Positions 1-7,501 of a DNA stretch of 64,000 bases are shown here, in pieces. Below the pieces are notes generated by a model. That model was not told the DNA's origin. It did no database searches and saw only the letters and a program-made list of their open reading frames with translations. The position numbers were made by a program, and so were the translations under genes. The stretch lies in contig JASLTG010000017.1 of NCBI GenBank assembly GCA_030743005.1, positions 1 through 64,000 of the forward strand, written 5' to 3'. The stretch's first letter is position 1, and every line of letters starts with the position of its first letter. This DNA is from Acidimicrobiales bacterium (lineage in GTDB: Bacteria; Actinomycetota; Acidimicrobiia; Acidimicrobiales; Poriferisodalaceae).

Positions 1-266
1 TCCTGGAAGGTCTGCCTAGGGCCGGGATCGGGCAACTCGCTCCAGCTGACGGTGCTTTCTATGTTTGGGGGCAGGTCGACCATATGTGCGACGACAGCCA
101 AGAGTTAGCCCAACAGTGGCTGGACGAATTAGGTGTAGCTGTCACCCCAGGCATCGACTTTGACCCCGAACAAGGGCATCGATTCATTCGGTTTTCCTTC
201 GCCGGTTCGACCCAAGAGACCCACGACACAGTGGAAAAATTAGTTCAGTGGTCCGCCAACCGTTAG
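1..266 (+). CDS. PLP-dependent class I/II aminotransferase, C-terminal end (5' cut by window)
   Basis: Only the last 87 or so codons lie in the window, with the frame beginning at base 3. The translated end contains APADGAFYVWGQV, then a VAVTPGIDFDP segment and RFIRFSFAGST, which is the small-domain C-terminus of fold-type I aminotransferases of the aspartate/aromatic group (the Arg of RFIRFSFA normally binds the substrate carboxylate). The PLP lysine and large domain are upstream of the window, so the substrate cannot be named. The stop is TAG at 264-266, and a possible tiny membrane ORF starts 2 nt later. Family assignment is secure; substrate is unknown. Confidence 0.85.
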   Translation, partial: LEGLPRAGIGQLAPADGAFYVWGQVDHMCDDSQELAQQWLDELGVAVTPGIDFDPEQGHRFIRFSFAGSTQETHDTVEKLVQWSANR

Positions 267-268
267 CT

Positions 269-367
269 GTGAAACTTGGCCAGTCGCGAGTCTGGATCTT
301 GGTTGGGTTAATCGCGTTAGTTATGGGATGTTGGCTGATTTGGGCACTCAGACTTATTTTGCTCTAA
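269..367 (+). CDS. Possible 32-residue single-span membrane protein
   Basis: A GTG-initiated frame begins two bases after the aminotransferase stop and encodes 32 residues: a short basic N-terminus (MKLGQSR) followed by one long hydrophobic run (VWILVGLIALVMGCWLIWALRLILL) to the stop. This fits a small transmembrane protein translated by coupling to the gene upstream. No Shine-Dalgarno sequence is visible and the length is too short for homology to be judged by eye. It could equally be a chance hydrophobic frame, because T-rich codons give such runs. No function is proposed. Confidence 0.35.
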   Translation: MKLGQSRVWILVGLIALVMGCWLIWALRLILL

Positions 368-435
368 TCGTCTGACTCAAAAGTTTCTAGTTGGTTCGGA
401 AACAACCACTCAAAGACAAGAGGCGTCACCCACCG

Positions 436-633
436 TCACTCTTTCGTTGCCACAGCATTGGGCGTCACATTCATCTTGGGTTCGAACTTCCCTACTTCAA
501 CGTCACGGATTTCAGCCACAAAGATTTGCCGCAGGTCTTCGCGGCACGAACCACACGGACCATAAAAGTGTTCCAGCACTGTTTTTGAACAACGGGGGCA
601 TTCGAATTCAAGGTTTTCGTCGCTATTGCTCAT
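436..633 (-). CDS. Small zinc-ribbon protein (65 aa), actinobacterial conserved
   Basis: A 65-residue protein with two CxxC-type knuckles, CPRC near residue 12 and CGSC near residue 27, forming a zinc ribbon. It ends with PKMNVTPNAV, a tail I recognise as conserved in uncharacterised actinobacterial small proteins. The reading frame stays open to 705, but the family pattern begins at MSNSDENLEFECPRC, so the ATG at 631-633 is chosen. It is convergent with nothing and divergent from the YjbR-family gene at 682. Role unknown; a nucleic-acid or ribosome association would be typical of such ribbons but is inference. Confidence 0.7.
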   Translation of the reverse strand: MSNSDENLEFECPRCSKTVLEHFYGPCGSCREDLRQIFVAEIRDVEVGKFEPKMNVTPNAVATKE

Positions 634-681
634 CGTCGCATAGTGGCATCTCAAGTGCTGTAATTGGGGAATGGAGCGGGA

Positions 682-1053
682 ATGACTAGAGATCTCTTGG
701 TCCAAATTTGTTTAGAGCAGCCCGAGGCCGTAGAGGATTTCCCTTTCGGTGAACATGTATCTGTGTTCAAAGTGGGTGGCAAAATGTTTGCTTTGCTTCC
801 GTTCGGTTCCGATGTTGTTTCAGTGACCCTCAAATGTGACCCGGGTAAAGCCGAAGCCCTTCGGCAAAAATATTCAGCTGTTCGGGCTAGCAATTTTCAC
901 AAAAAGCATTGGAACCGTGTGTTCCTTGACGGATCCGTGCCTGTGAAGGAAGTTCAAGAATGGATTGAAGATAGCTACGACCTCGTCGTCGATAACTTGC
1001 CCAAAACCTTAAGGTCGCGTTTGCAGCAGGAGATCAGAGACCTCGACGACTAA
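682..1053 (+). CDS. MmcQ/YjbR family protein
   Basis: This is a 123-residue protein of the MmcQ/YjbR family, a small alpha/beta fold with a CyaY-like topology and proposed DNA binding. Family hallmarks visible are the early E-x4-FPFGE segment, the VGGKMFALL strand, the LKCDP turn, and NFHKKHWNRVFLDGSVP followed by a C-terminal helix with DSYDLVVDNLP. An in-frame TTG exists at 664, but the ATG at 682 has GGAG five bases upstream (673-676), so it is the better start. It stands alone, followed by a hairpin terminator at 1109-1143. The cellular role is not established for the family. Confidence 0.8.
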   Translation: MTRDLLVQICLEQPEAVEDFPFGEHVSVFKVGGKMFALLPFGSDVVSVTLKCDPGKAEALRQKYSAVRASNFHKKHWNRVFLDGSVPVKEVQEWIEDSYDLVVDNLPKTLRSRLQQEIRDLDD

Positions 1054-1108
1054 CTTTCCCGTAACTCGTCGTCGATTTGATTCATAACTGTTCCATCATT
1101 CTCAAAAT

Positions 1109-1143
1109 AGAAGTACCCCCGCCGTAAAGGCGGGGGCGCTTCT
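1109..1143 (-). terminator. Strong hairpin, probable bidirectional Rho-independent terminator
   Basis: An inverted repeat with arms CCCCCGCC (1116-1123) and GGCGGGGG (1129-1136) around a GTAAA loop, extended by AGAAG/CTTCT (1109-1113 and 1139-1143) across a 2-nt mismatch. On the minus strand it is followed by ATTTTG, a short U tract, so it best serves transcripts arriving from the peptidase side. It also lies 56 nt after the YjbR-family stop and may work in both directions. Confidence 0.75.
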
Positions 1144-1429
1144 GTTCACCTGAAATGAAGTCTTAACGAAGACCGTTACGACTTGACTGCGCGAGGACCG
1201 ACACGCACATCCACAGGTGGGATGGTCCGGGTTGGAGTCGCCACCTCTTTGATAGTTCTCAAAGGAGACTTCCTCCCAAGTTGGCAGGTCGCCTCAGCGC
1301 CCGACCACCTCCAGAGTCCTCTTAAGTATTGGCATTGTGTGGACCACCTCCTTTCTCTGGTGCCCCGATGGTGACACAATCTTCGTCGAGTTAGGTGGCA
1401 CGAAAGTGCCGTGGTCATCTGAGTTGCGG
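1144..1429 (-). other. Gene-poor interval with tandem GGAGGTGGTC boxes; possible leader or small RNA
   Basis: No convincing standard gene is seen between the terminator and the P1 peptidase stop. On the minus strand there is AGAAAGGAGGTGGTCC (around 1340-1355), almost a perfect complement of the 16S rRNA 3' tail, five bases before an ATG at 1335. The 10-mer GGAGGTGGTC occurs twice, at complement(1342-1351) and complement(1303-1312). An upstream CCACCT on the same strand could pair with AGGTGG and hide the ribosome site. The interval ends at the strong terminator, so it may be a leader, an attenuator-like RNA or a tiny gene. Confidence 0.35.
1294..1335 (-). CDS. Candidate 13-codon ORF behind a very strong ribosome site, ending in UGA
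   Basis: ATG at 1333-1335 follows AAAGGAGGTG with good spacing and opens a 13-residue frame (MPILKRTLEVVGR) ended by TGA at complement(1294-1296). If this UGA were recoded as selenocysteine the frame would run to a TGA at complement(1102-1104), giving a polar stretch with TWEEVSFENYQ and CGCAC, but it would pass through the terminator hairpin, which argues against it. Either a regulatory mini-ORF or chance. I do not recognise the peptide. Confidence 0.25.
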   Translation of the reverse strand: MPILKRTLEVVGR

Positions 1430-2326
1430 TTATTTCACAGCGTTACGAATCGCTAACGACACCGCTTCTGTCCCCAGTTCAGTGACCAGGTCGGGCGTGG
1501 TGACGATTTCTTGGGTGGCGAGAAGAAACAGTGCATCTCCGTCAACGGAGGTGTGAGGTGGATTGATGGACCTCGCAATTCCAGTGTGCGCCAGGTCGGC
1601 TACTCGACATGCTTCAGATTTAGTCAACTGGGCGTTTGTCACTAAGCATCCGATGGTGGTATTTGCTTTTTCTTCTCCCGACTCCCACGCCGATATTTCG
1701 TCGATCGGCACATACGGGTACCTCGCAGCTTCAGGGGGTGCTGAAGAGCCGGCAATTACCGAGCCATCGGAATTGAGCACGTCGCCGAACGCGTTGACAG
1801 CAACGATCGCACCCACGATTAGATCTCCTGATTGGGCAATCCCGATGCCCTGCCCACCAAGACTCGCGTACGCCCGTCCTGCAGCCTTGCCCACCGTGCA
1901 CCCTCTACCTACTCCCACCCGTCCGGAGTCGGGGTCAGTGCTGGTGGCTGCCTCACAGGCAGATCTGCCAGCCGAAGGGCCGGGTCGGGGATCATCGGGT
2001 CCGGTTATGTCGTATACCACCGCCGCGCCAACAACTGGCACAACTGCTGATGCTAATTTCAGGCCCCGTCCTTGGTCCACGCACCATTCCACGACACCAT
2101 CAGCCGCGGCTAAACCAAAAACGCTGTTGCCACACAGGACTACCGCATGACACTCCACTCCAGATCCGGTGGGTCCTAGTGCTGCTGCCTCTCTGGTCCC
2201 AGGCGCTCCACCTCGGACCGCTATCGCTCCAAGAGACCCCTTGGGTGGGAGGACAACGGTGATTCCGGTCCCGTTTTCTTCGTCAGTCCAGCAACCCACC
2301 TGTACTTCTTCGATTCCAAGCGCCAT
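1430..2326 (-). CDS. P1 family peptidase (DmpA/NylC-type N-terminal nucleophile hydrolase)
   Basis: This 298-residue protein belongs to peptidase family S58, self-cleaving aminopeptidases/amidases such as DmpA, BapA and nylon oligomer hydrolase NylC. Hallmarks are the N-terminal GITVVLPP strand, VRGGAPGTRE, the GNSVFGLAAADGVVEW helix, GRGCTVGK, and the NTTIG motif at residues 222-226. In this family the precursor is cut just before the Ser/Thr nucleophile; here the likely cut is N222/T223, as in NylC. It would release N-terminal residues or cleave small amides in the cytoplasm. ATG at 2324-2326 follows GAGG and is divergent from nei2. Confidence 0.88.
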   Translation of the reverse strand: MALGIEEVQVGCWTDEENGTGITVVLPPKGSLGAIAVRGGAPGTREAAALGPTGSGVECHAVVLCGNSVFGLAAADGVVEWCVDQGRGLKLASAVVPVVGAAVVYDITGPDDPRPGPSAGRSACEAATSTDPDSGRVGVGRGCTVGKAAGRAYASLGGQGIGIAQSGDLIVGAIVAVNAFGDVLNSDGSVIAGSSAPPEAARYPYVPIDEISAWESGEEKANTTIGCLVTNAQLTKSEACRVADLAHTGIARSINPPHTSVDGDALFLLATQEIVTTPDLVTELGTEAVSLAIRNAVK

Positions 2327-2365
2327 ATGTCGACCTCACGTTTCCATACGCATTAGAAATATACG

Positions 2366-3157
2366 GTGCCCGAAGGCCACACCATTCATCGGTTATCTAA
2401 AGATTTACGGTCTGACCTCAGTGCAGGCGTTGTGAAAGCGACTTCGCCGCAGGGTCGATTCGAACGTGGTGCTTCGCTTATAAACAGGAAACTGTTGGTA
2501 ACGAGCGAAGCCTGGGGAAAGCATTTGTTTCTAACTTTTTCTGGGGAAACGATCCTGCATATTCACCTGGGTTTGATCGGTAAATTTCGACCTCAAGCTC
2601 TTGAACATGAACCGTCAGACACAGTTCGTCTTCGTTTGGAAGGAAGTAGGGCTTGGCATCTCACAGGTCCACAAAAATGTGCGCTCGTACCTAAAGAGGA
2701 GTTGTTGAGAGTCATTGATGACTTGGGGCCTGATCCGCTGCGCCGCGGCAGCAAGTGTGAGGATTTCGTGTCTGGTTTGACGAATCGTAAGACTCCAATC
2801 GCTGTAGCGCTCTTGGATCAATCAGTAATCGCCGGTGTTGGGAACGTGTATCGGGCGGAGTTTCTTTTCCTGTTGGGCATTCATCCCCAACGTCCTTCCT
2901 ATGACCTCACACAGACCGAACTTGAGGAACTATGGGAGGTGTCTGTCTCGCAGTTACGTCAGGGGGTTCGATTAAACCGGATCGTTACCGTCAGCCAGAC
3001 GGATTCTGGAACATCGCCGGGACGCCTGAAACCTGAAGATGCCCTTTACGTATACAAACGCGAGGGACAACCTTGCCGTCGTTGCGGTTCGTTGATCAGG
3101 GTGGCCAAACTCGCCGGCAGAAGTTGCTGGTGGTGCGACAGGTGTCAACGTCGATAA
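2366..3157 (+). CDS. nei2: Endonuclease VIII-like DNA glycosylase (Nei family)
   Basis: A Fpg/Nei base-excision repair enzyme of 263 residues. It begins MPEGHTIHRL: Pro2 is the Schiff-base nucleophile and Glu3 the general acid, and the PEGHT start (rather than PELPE) marks the actinobacterial Nei branch. The helix-two-turns-helix is at VIAGVGNVYRAE, and the C-terminal zinc finger is CRRC...CWWC..C. It removes oxidised pyrimidines and nicks the abasic site. The start is GTG at 2366, needed to give Pro at position 2. It lies 39 bp from the divergent peptidase gene. Symbol is by family resemblance. Confidence 0.88.
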   Translation: MPEGHTIHRLSKDLRSDLSAGVVKATSPQGRFERGASLINRKLLVTSEAWGKHLFLTFSGETILHIHLGLIGKFRPQALEHEPSDTVRLRLEGSRAWHLTGPQKCALVPKEELLRVIDDLGPDPLRRGSKCEDFVSGLTNRKTPIAVALLDQSVIAGVGNVYRAEFLFLLGIHPQRPSYDLTQTELEELWEVSVSQLRQGVRLNRIVTVSQTDSGTSPGRLKPEDALYVYKREGQPCRRCGSLIRVAKLAGRSCWWCDRCQRR

Positions 3158-3231
3158 GACGACCGAAGCCACCTGTCCCAGAGCGATCTCTCGATTGCTT
3201 GTTGCTTATTGAAAGGGCTTAAGGTTCATCT

Positions 3232-4620
3232 ATGTCAAATAGGAGTATCCCTCGCAAGGCCTGGTTGGCTCTAGTCGCGGCAGGCCTGGCTATGTTTTTA
3301 GTGGGGGTTGACGGGTCGATAGTGAACGTCGCTTTCCCGAGCTTTCGACGAGATTTTGAGGGCGTGTCTAACGCTCAGTTGTCTTGGGTTCTCAATGCCT
3401 ATGTGCTTGTCTACGCTGCGCTACTAGTCGTGAGTGGGCGACTTGCTGATCGGGCCGGCAGATTGCGCGTGATGTCAATCGGCTTAACAGTTTTTGTGGT
3501 GGCGTCTCTGGGGGTAGCGGTCGCGCCGGTTCCTTCTTTTCTGGTCGTTATGCGCGGTTTTCAAGGAGTAGGCGCTGCCTTGATCACTCCGGCGTCTATG
3601 GGGCTTGTAATTGCTTCGTGGCCGGCAGAACGTCGCGCTACTGCAGTAGCTCTTTGGGGAGCTTGCTTCGCAGTCGCTAATGGTTTCGGCCCAGCAATTG
3701 GGGCCGGCATAATTGAGCTAGCCAATTGGCGTTGGGCATTTCTGATTAATTTGCCTATCGGAGTAACTGCCTTTGCTTTGAGTCAGCGGTTCTTCGCGGA
3801 AACTCCTAAAGACACTTCGGCAGCGAAACCTGATGTGCTCGGCGGGGCTCTCCTGTCGTCCGCCACTGCCCTGGTTGTGTTGGCCATTGTTCAAGGACGT
3901 GACTGGGGTTGGGTTTCAGTTGGCACTGTGATGCCGGTGTTGGTTGGGATAACACTTTTTAGTTCTTTTTTGTATCGCAATAAGCAACATCCTGAACCGA
4001 TTCTGCCTAAAGCATTGGTACAAATTCAGTCATTTCGTCGGGCGTCGGTTGCGTTGTTTATCTTCACCTTGGGGATGTACGCCTTGATGCTCTCACTCGT
4101 TCTGTTCTTGACCGATGCTTGGGAATATTCGATAGGGGTAACTGGTTTATCTACTGCACTTGGCGCTCTAGCGGTGACTGGAGGGGCGATGTTCGCAGGT
4201 CCCCTCGCCGATCGTTACGGACATCGGTTGGTCGCAGGTCCGGGGACCTTTATCTGTGCATTGGGAATGCTTTGGTGGATCACGATGCTCAACGAACAAG
4301 CCAACTATTGGCTTGGATACATGCCGGGGCTCTTGCTAAGTGCCGCTGGTATGGGCATGACCTTAGGGGTGCTCGCCGCTGCTGGGGTTTCAGAGGTAAG
4401 CCCTGATTATTTCAGTCTTGCCGGGGGCGTAACTCAAACAGCTCGCCAGTTTGGCGGGGCGCTCGGCTTAGCAGCAATGTTCGCTATTACGGGCGAACCC
4501 TCCAATCCGGGCGAAGCTTACGATCTCTACAAATGGGCTTTCGCTTTCATCATGGTTAGTTCCCTTGTTGCCTGTTTATTGACTTGCCGAGTCAAAACTC
4601 CCAGACCAGAAACCGTTTGA
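3232..4620 (+). CDS. MFS drug/proton antiporter, DHA2-like (EmrB/QacA group)
   Basis: A 462-residue, strongly hydrophobic major facilitator. Visible signatures are VDGSIVNVAFPS in TM1 (motif D1-like), the GRLADRAGRLRV loop between TM2 and TM3 (motif A), and RGFQGVGAALITPASMGL (antiporter motif B/C region). The length and the two halves separated by a short loop fit a proton-driven exporter with 12-14 helices. It would sit in the cytoplasmic membrane; substrate unknown. It lies between two DNA-repair glycosylase genes with no linked regulator, and its stop is 7 bp from the convergent mutM stop. Confidence 0.85.
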   Translation: MSNRSIPRKAWLALVAAGLAMFLVGVDGSIVNVAFPSFRRDFEGVSNAQLSWVLNAYVLVYAALLVVSGRLADRAGRLRVMSIGLTVFVVASLGVAVAPVPSFLVVMRGFQGVGAALITPASMGLVIASWPAERRATAVALWGACFAVANGFGPAIGAGIIELANWRWAFLINLPIGVTAFALSQRFFAETPKDTSAAKPDVLGGALLSSATALVVLAIVQGRDWGWVSVGTVMPVLVGITLFSSFLYRNKQHPEPILPKALVQIQSFRRASVALFIFTLGMYALMLSLVLFLTDAWEYSIGVTGLSTALGALAVTGGAMFAGPLADRYGHRLVAGPGTFICALGMLWWITMLNEQANYWLGYMPGLLLSAAGMGMTLGVLAAAGVSEVSPDYFSLAGGVTQTARQFGGALGLAAMFAITGEPSNPGEAYDLYKWAFAFIMVSSLVACLLTCRVKTPRPETV

Positions 4621-4627
4621 GCGTTGA

Positions 4628-5437
4628 TCAGCGCGCCTGGCATTTGGGGCACCAGGTTGTCGTGCGGGCGTCAATGACTCTTGATCGAAGAGTAGAGGCA
4701 CAAACCAAACAAAGTTGGCTTGCTCTGCCGTAACACTTGAGGTGATGCTGATTTGAGCCTTCACCTTCAAGGTTTCGATAATCACGAAGCGTTGTACCGC
4801 CTCGTTCGATCGCTTCAGACAGAACGGCCCGCAAAGCGCCAAGAAGTCTTTGTGCTTGAGGTCGACTGATCGACCTCAGAGACGGATTGATTCGAGCAAG
4901 GAATAATGCTTCGTCTGCGTAGATATTTCCTACTCCCGCGATTAGACGTTGACTCAATAGTTGGGTTTTGATTCGTCTCCTGCTTGCCCGTGTTCGACGC
5001 CAAACCTCGTCACCGGTCAGCTCAGCGGAAAACGGTTCAGGGCCCATATCTCTCAGCGTCGGTATTTGCGAATAATCGCCCTTGTCCACAACTGCTATGC
5101 GTCCGAATCGTCGGACATCCCTGAAAACAACTGTCTTCCCGTTGTCTAACGACCACCAGGCTCTTTGGTATTGGTCGTGAATCGTCGAATCTTTTTCTCC
5201 ATGATCAACAAGCAACTGTCCAGTCATTCCCAGGTGAACAATTAACTCTGTCTGCTCATCGCATTCTGCAATCAGGTATTTGCCTCGGCGACTTAATTCG
5301 GTGAAACGTCGGCCTTTGATTTCTCTGGCTGCCAAGAATTTTGGGGATTCATGACTTCCGGTTCGAACGACCGTCTGATTAATGATTTCGCTACGAAGTT
5401 GTCGTCTGATTGTTTCGACTTCTGGAAGTTCAGGCAC
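4628..5437 (-). CDS. mutM: Formamidopyrimidine-DNA glycosylase (MutM/Fpg)
   Basis: A 269-residue bifunctional glycosylase/AP lyase that removes 8-oxoguanine and formamidopyrimidines. It begins MPELPEVETIRR, with Pro2 as nucleophile and Glu3 and Glu6 in the active site. Lys59-region GKYLI, the H2TH at LIAGVGNIYADEALF, and the C-terminal zinc finger (C-x-GRASQLCLVC...CPKC) are all present. It is the second member of the family within 2 kb, alongside the Nei-type protein, giving complementary repair of oxidised purines and pyrimidines. It is downstream of the RecB-like nuclease on the same strand with a 14-bp gap. Confidence 0.92.
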   Translation of the reverse strand: MPELPEVETIRRQLRSEIINQTVVRTGSHESPKFLAAREIKGRRFTELSRRGKYLIAECDEQTELIVHLGMTGQLLVDHGEKDSTIHDQYQRAWWSLDNGKTVVFRDVRRFGRIAVVDKGDYSQIPTLRDMGPEPFSAELTGDEVWRRTRASRRRIKTQLLSQRLIAGVGNIYADEALFLARINPSLRSISRPQAQRLLGALRAVLSEAIERGGTTLRDYRNLEGEGSNQHHLKCYGRASQLCLVCASTLRSRVIDARTTTWCPKCQAR

Positions 5438-5451
5438 TCGAAGCTGAGTCC

Positions 5452-6261
5452 TCAGTGTCGCGGCCCATATCGTCTCTCAGCTTCAGCTGCTCCCTCAGGG
5501 CAATGATCTAGATACGGGCACCAATTACACAGAGGCCCTGTGCGATGCGGAAATTTTTCACTGTCGATCGCCTGGCACAAGTCATCCCATGTTCGACGGT
5601 GACCATCTACGGCGCCGGCGACTGCGGCAGAATCTAGAGGACGGTCGATGGATCCACTCGTCAGGTACATGAGACGTACTTCTGATACGTCAAAGTCCTC
5701 TTGAGCCAATGCTGCCGCATAAAGCCAAACTTGCGACAGTTTGTCTTCCAGATACTTTGACCCAGGGGCCTTGCCTGTCTTGTAGTCCACAACTCGAACG
5801 CCAGAAGAAACGCGCTCGGTTAGGTCGACGATTCCATAAAAGGGGACTCCACCTATTTCAGTCGACAGTTTTTGTTCGGCACAAACAACTTCAATCTCCG
5901 ATGGATCTTCGAGGGAGAAATACTTTTCTATGAGTCGCCATGCCTTCCACATGAACGATTTAGTTTCAGTCTCTGACAGACACAAACCAACGAAATCTTC
6001 GTCCGTGAGAGTTTCATCCCACAGCTTGCGAGCGATGTCTCTGGCCGTGTCGATCGATCGATCGGCAGCTTCGAGGCTTAAGAGATCTTCAAGTACTTGG
6101 TGAACGAAGGTGCCGAGTACTGCTGGTTCACCTTTGGGGTCTGGCAGGTTGTCGATGTATCGCAGTCGCCATCTGCGTGGGCATTGGCGAAAAGTGGAGG
6201 CTGAACTAGGGCTTAAATGTCGAGGACGGAAAGTCGGAGACTGGGGTTCAGCGGAATTCAC
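5452..6261 (-). CDS. RecB/Cas4-like PD-(D/E)XK nuclease with 4Fe-4S cluster
   Basis: A 269-residue single-domain nuclease. The order of elements fits the AddB/Cas4-type PD-(D/E)XK fold: an early Cys in TFRQCPRRWRLRY, GTFVHQVLED supplying the metal-binding His, the catalytic FYGIVDLTER (Asp) and VVDYKTGK (Asp-x-Lys), and a C-terminal CNWCPYLDHCPEG triad of cysteines that with the first Cys would bind an iron-sulfur cluster. Such actinobacterial proteins act as DNA exonucleases in repair. There are no cas genes nearby. It is followed by mutM on the same strand, so a repair role is reasonable. Confidence 0.85.
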   Translation of the reverse strand: MNSAEPQSPTFRPRHLSPSSASTFRQCPRRWRLRYIDNLPDPKGEPAVLGTFVHQVLEDLLSLEAADRSIDTARDIARKLWDETLTDEDFVGLCLSETETKSFMWKAWRLIEKYFSLEDPSEIEVVCAEQKLSTEIGGVPFYGIVDLTERVSSGVRVVDYKTGKAPGSKYLEDKLSQVWLYAAALAQEDFDVSEVRLMYLTSGSIDRPLDSAAVAGAVDGHRRTWDDLCQAIDSEKFPHRTGPLCNWCPYLDHCPEGAAEAERRYGPRH

Positions 6262-6300
6262 AATTTCAATCTTGGACCCGGGGGCGGACTTTTGCGCCCA

Positions 6301-6597
6301 TTATCGGCGTCTCCCAAGGAGACGGCGCCACACCAAGAGAAGTAAGGCCAAGCCACAGAGGCTTCCTAATACCGCCATCATCGGCACTCTTCGATCTAAG
6401 GGCGGAACTGTTTGAGGGACACTTTGGAGTGTTGGGCTAGTTTCGTCTTCTCCTCCAGTGACAGTGTCCGATTCAGATTCATCGTCTTGAGTCTTCTGAG
6501 AATCGGGTTCCAGATGATTGGCTAGAGGGTCACCCGGGAGTCCAATAAACGAGCCACTATCGGTAGGTCGTGGTCGGTTGGGGTCATAGCCGGCCAT
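6301..6597 (-). CDS. Tail-anchored membrane protein of unknown function (98 aa)
   Basis: I do not recognise the family. The protein has an acidic, Ser/Thr-rich and probably disordered N-terminal 65 residues, then one hydrophobic segment (VPMMAVLGSLCGLALLLLVW) and an Arg-rich end (RRLLGRRR), which is a tail-anchor layout with the bulk in the cytoplasm. The ATG at 6595-6597 follows GAAGGAG with good spacing; a longer in-frame start at 6660 would overlap parA and is less likely. It begins 10 nt downstream of parA, suggesting a membrane partner for the ParA-type ATPase; that is inference. Confidence 0.6.
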   Translation of the reverse strand: MAGYDPNRPRPTDSGSFIGLPGDPLANHLEPDSQKTQDDESESDTVTGGEDETSPTLQSVPQTVPPLDRRVPMMAVLGSLCGLALLLLVWRRLLGRRR

Positions 6598-6607
6598 GGC
6601 CACTCCT

Positions 6608-7441
6608 TCACGAGTCAATAGTAGTAGTTGGCGTTTGTGAGGATTGCCCTGAGCCTCCAATGTTCCCAGATGTGCCGAGCTCAGTGCTTAGTGCATCCCA
6701 CAGCGCATCAAATTGCGCTGCTGACTCTGCAGCGCCAGGTCGTTTTCCTAAGGCCCGAAGTGTTGTCGATTGGCCTGAGGCTTCTGCTACAGCTGCGCGG
6801 AGCTGAATTTGTGGGAGTAGGACACTTCCGAATCGTTCTTGGAGTTGCTCACTCCAGTAGCGGTTATCGCGAGTTCGACCTACACGATTCATGATGATTC
6901 CGCCTAGTCGTGGTGTCCCCAATCGACCCGATACGCGTTCAACTGTGTTGTGCATCAAGTCAACTCCGTCCGCTGCCCATGCTGCTGGTTCAGTGACGAT
7001 GACTGCCCGATCAGCAGCAAAAAGCCCGTTGATGGATAGCAAGCCGAGCGACGGCGGGCAATCGATGAGGACGAGGTCGTGGGCGATCCCGGCCAAGGCA
7101 AGTTTTAATCGATCCTGAGCACCCACTGGATCTGCCGCTAGTAGTGGTTCTCGACTTGCGAGGAGATGACTCCCTGGGATGAGATCCGGGAGTGGGCCGT
7201 CTTCGGGCCAACGTGAACGACAGACCGCTTCGCTAGCTGAGCCAGCTCTCGGTTCGGCCATCACGTCATCTATCGATGGTGTTCCGTTCCATATACCCAA
7301 CCCGCTCGATGCGTTCGCTTGAGGGTCTAGGTCAACAACCAAAACCTTTAATCCGGAAGCAGCCGCGGCTTCGGCAATACCCAAGGTGATGGTGGTCTTA
7401 CCCACGCCCCCTTTTTGGTTAACGACCGCGATTGAGTGCAT
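6608..7441 (-). CDS. ParA/Soj-type ATPase
   Basis: A 277-residue deviant Walker ATPase. The deviant P-loop KGGVGKTT is at residues 10-17, Walker A' is VLVVDLDPQANAS, and Walker B is DLVLIDCPPSLG. These proteins dimerise on ATP, bind DNA non-specifically and position chromosomes, plasmids or protein complexes. No parB gene is adjacent and the gene is not beside an origin-type region, so it may be an orphan ParA that positions another cargo, possibly with the tail-anchored protein encoded just downstream. There is no obvious sign of a plasmid. Confidence 0.85.
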   Translation of the reverse strand: MHSIAVVNQKGGVGKTTITLGIAEAAAASGLKVLVVDLDPQANASSGLGIWNGTPSIDDVMAEPRAGSASEAVCRSRWPEDGPLPDLIPGSHLLASREPLLAADPVGAQDRLKLALAGIAHDLVLIDCPPSLGLLSINGLFAADRAVIVTEPAAWAADGVDLMHNTVERVSGRLGTPRLGGIIMNRVGRTRDNRYWSEQLQERFGSVLLPQIQLRAAVAEASGQSTTLRALGKRPGAAESAAQFDALWDALSTELGTSGNIGGSGQSSQTPTTTIDS

Positions 7442-7501
7442 CGGTCACAGGCTAACCCCGCAAAGCTGTCAGGTCGGGTAGCCCGCTACCCGGCAGCATT
7501 T

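Noticed and set aside
1176-1418. 80-residue minus-strand ORF after the peptidase
   Set aside because: Its first half is Arg/Cys/His-rich and unlike a protein; no start signal supports it. The region is reported as leader-like instead.
5452-6261. CRISPR-associated Cas4
   Set aside because: No repeats or other cas genes are present; the setting beside mutM fits a repair nuclease.
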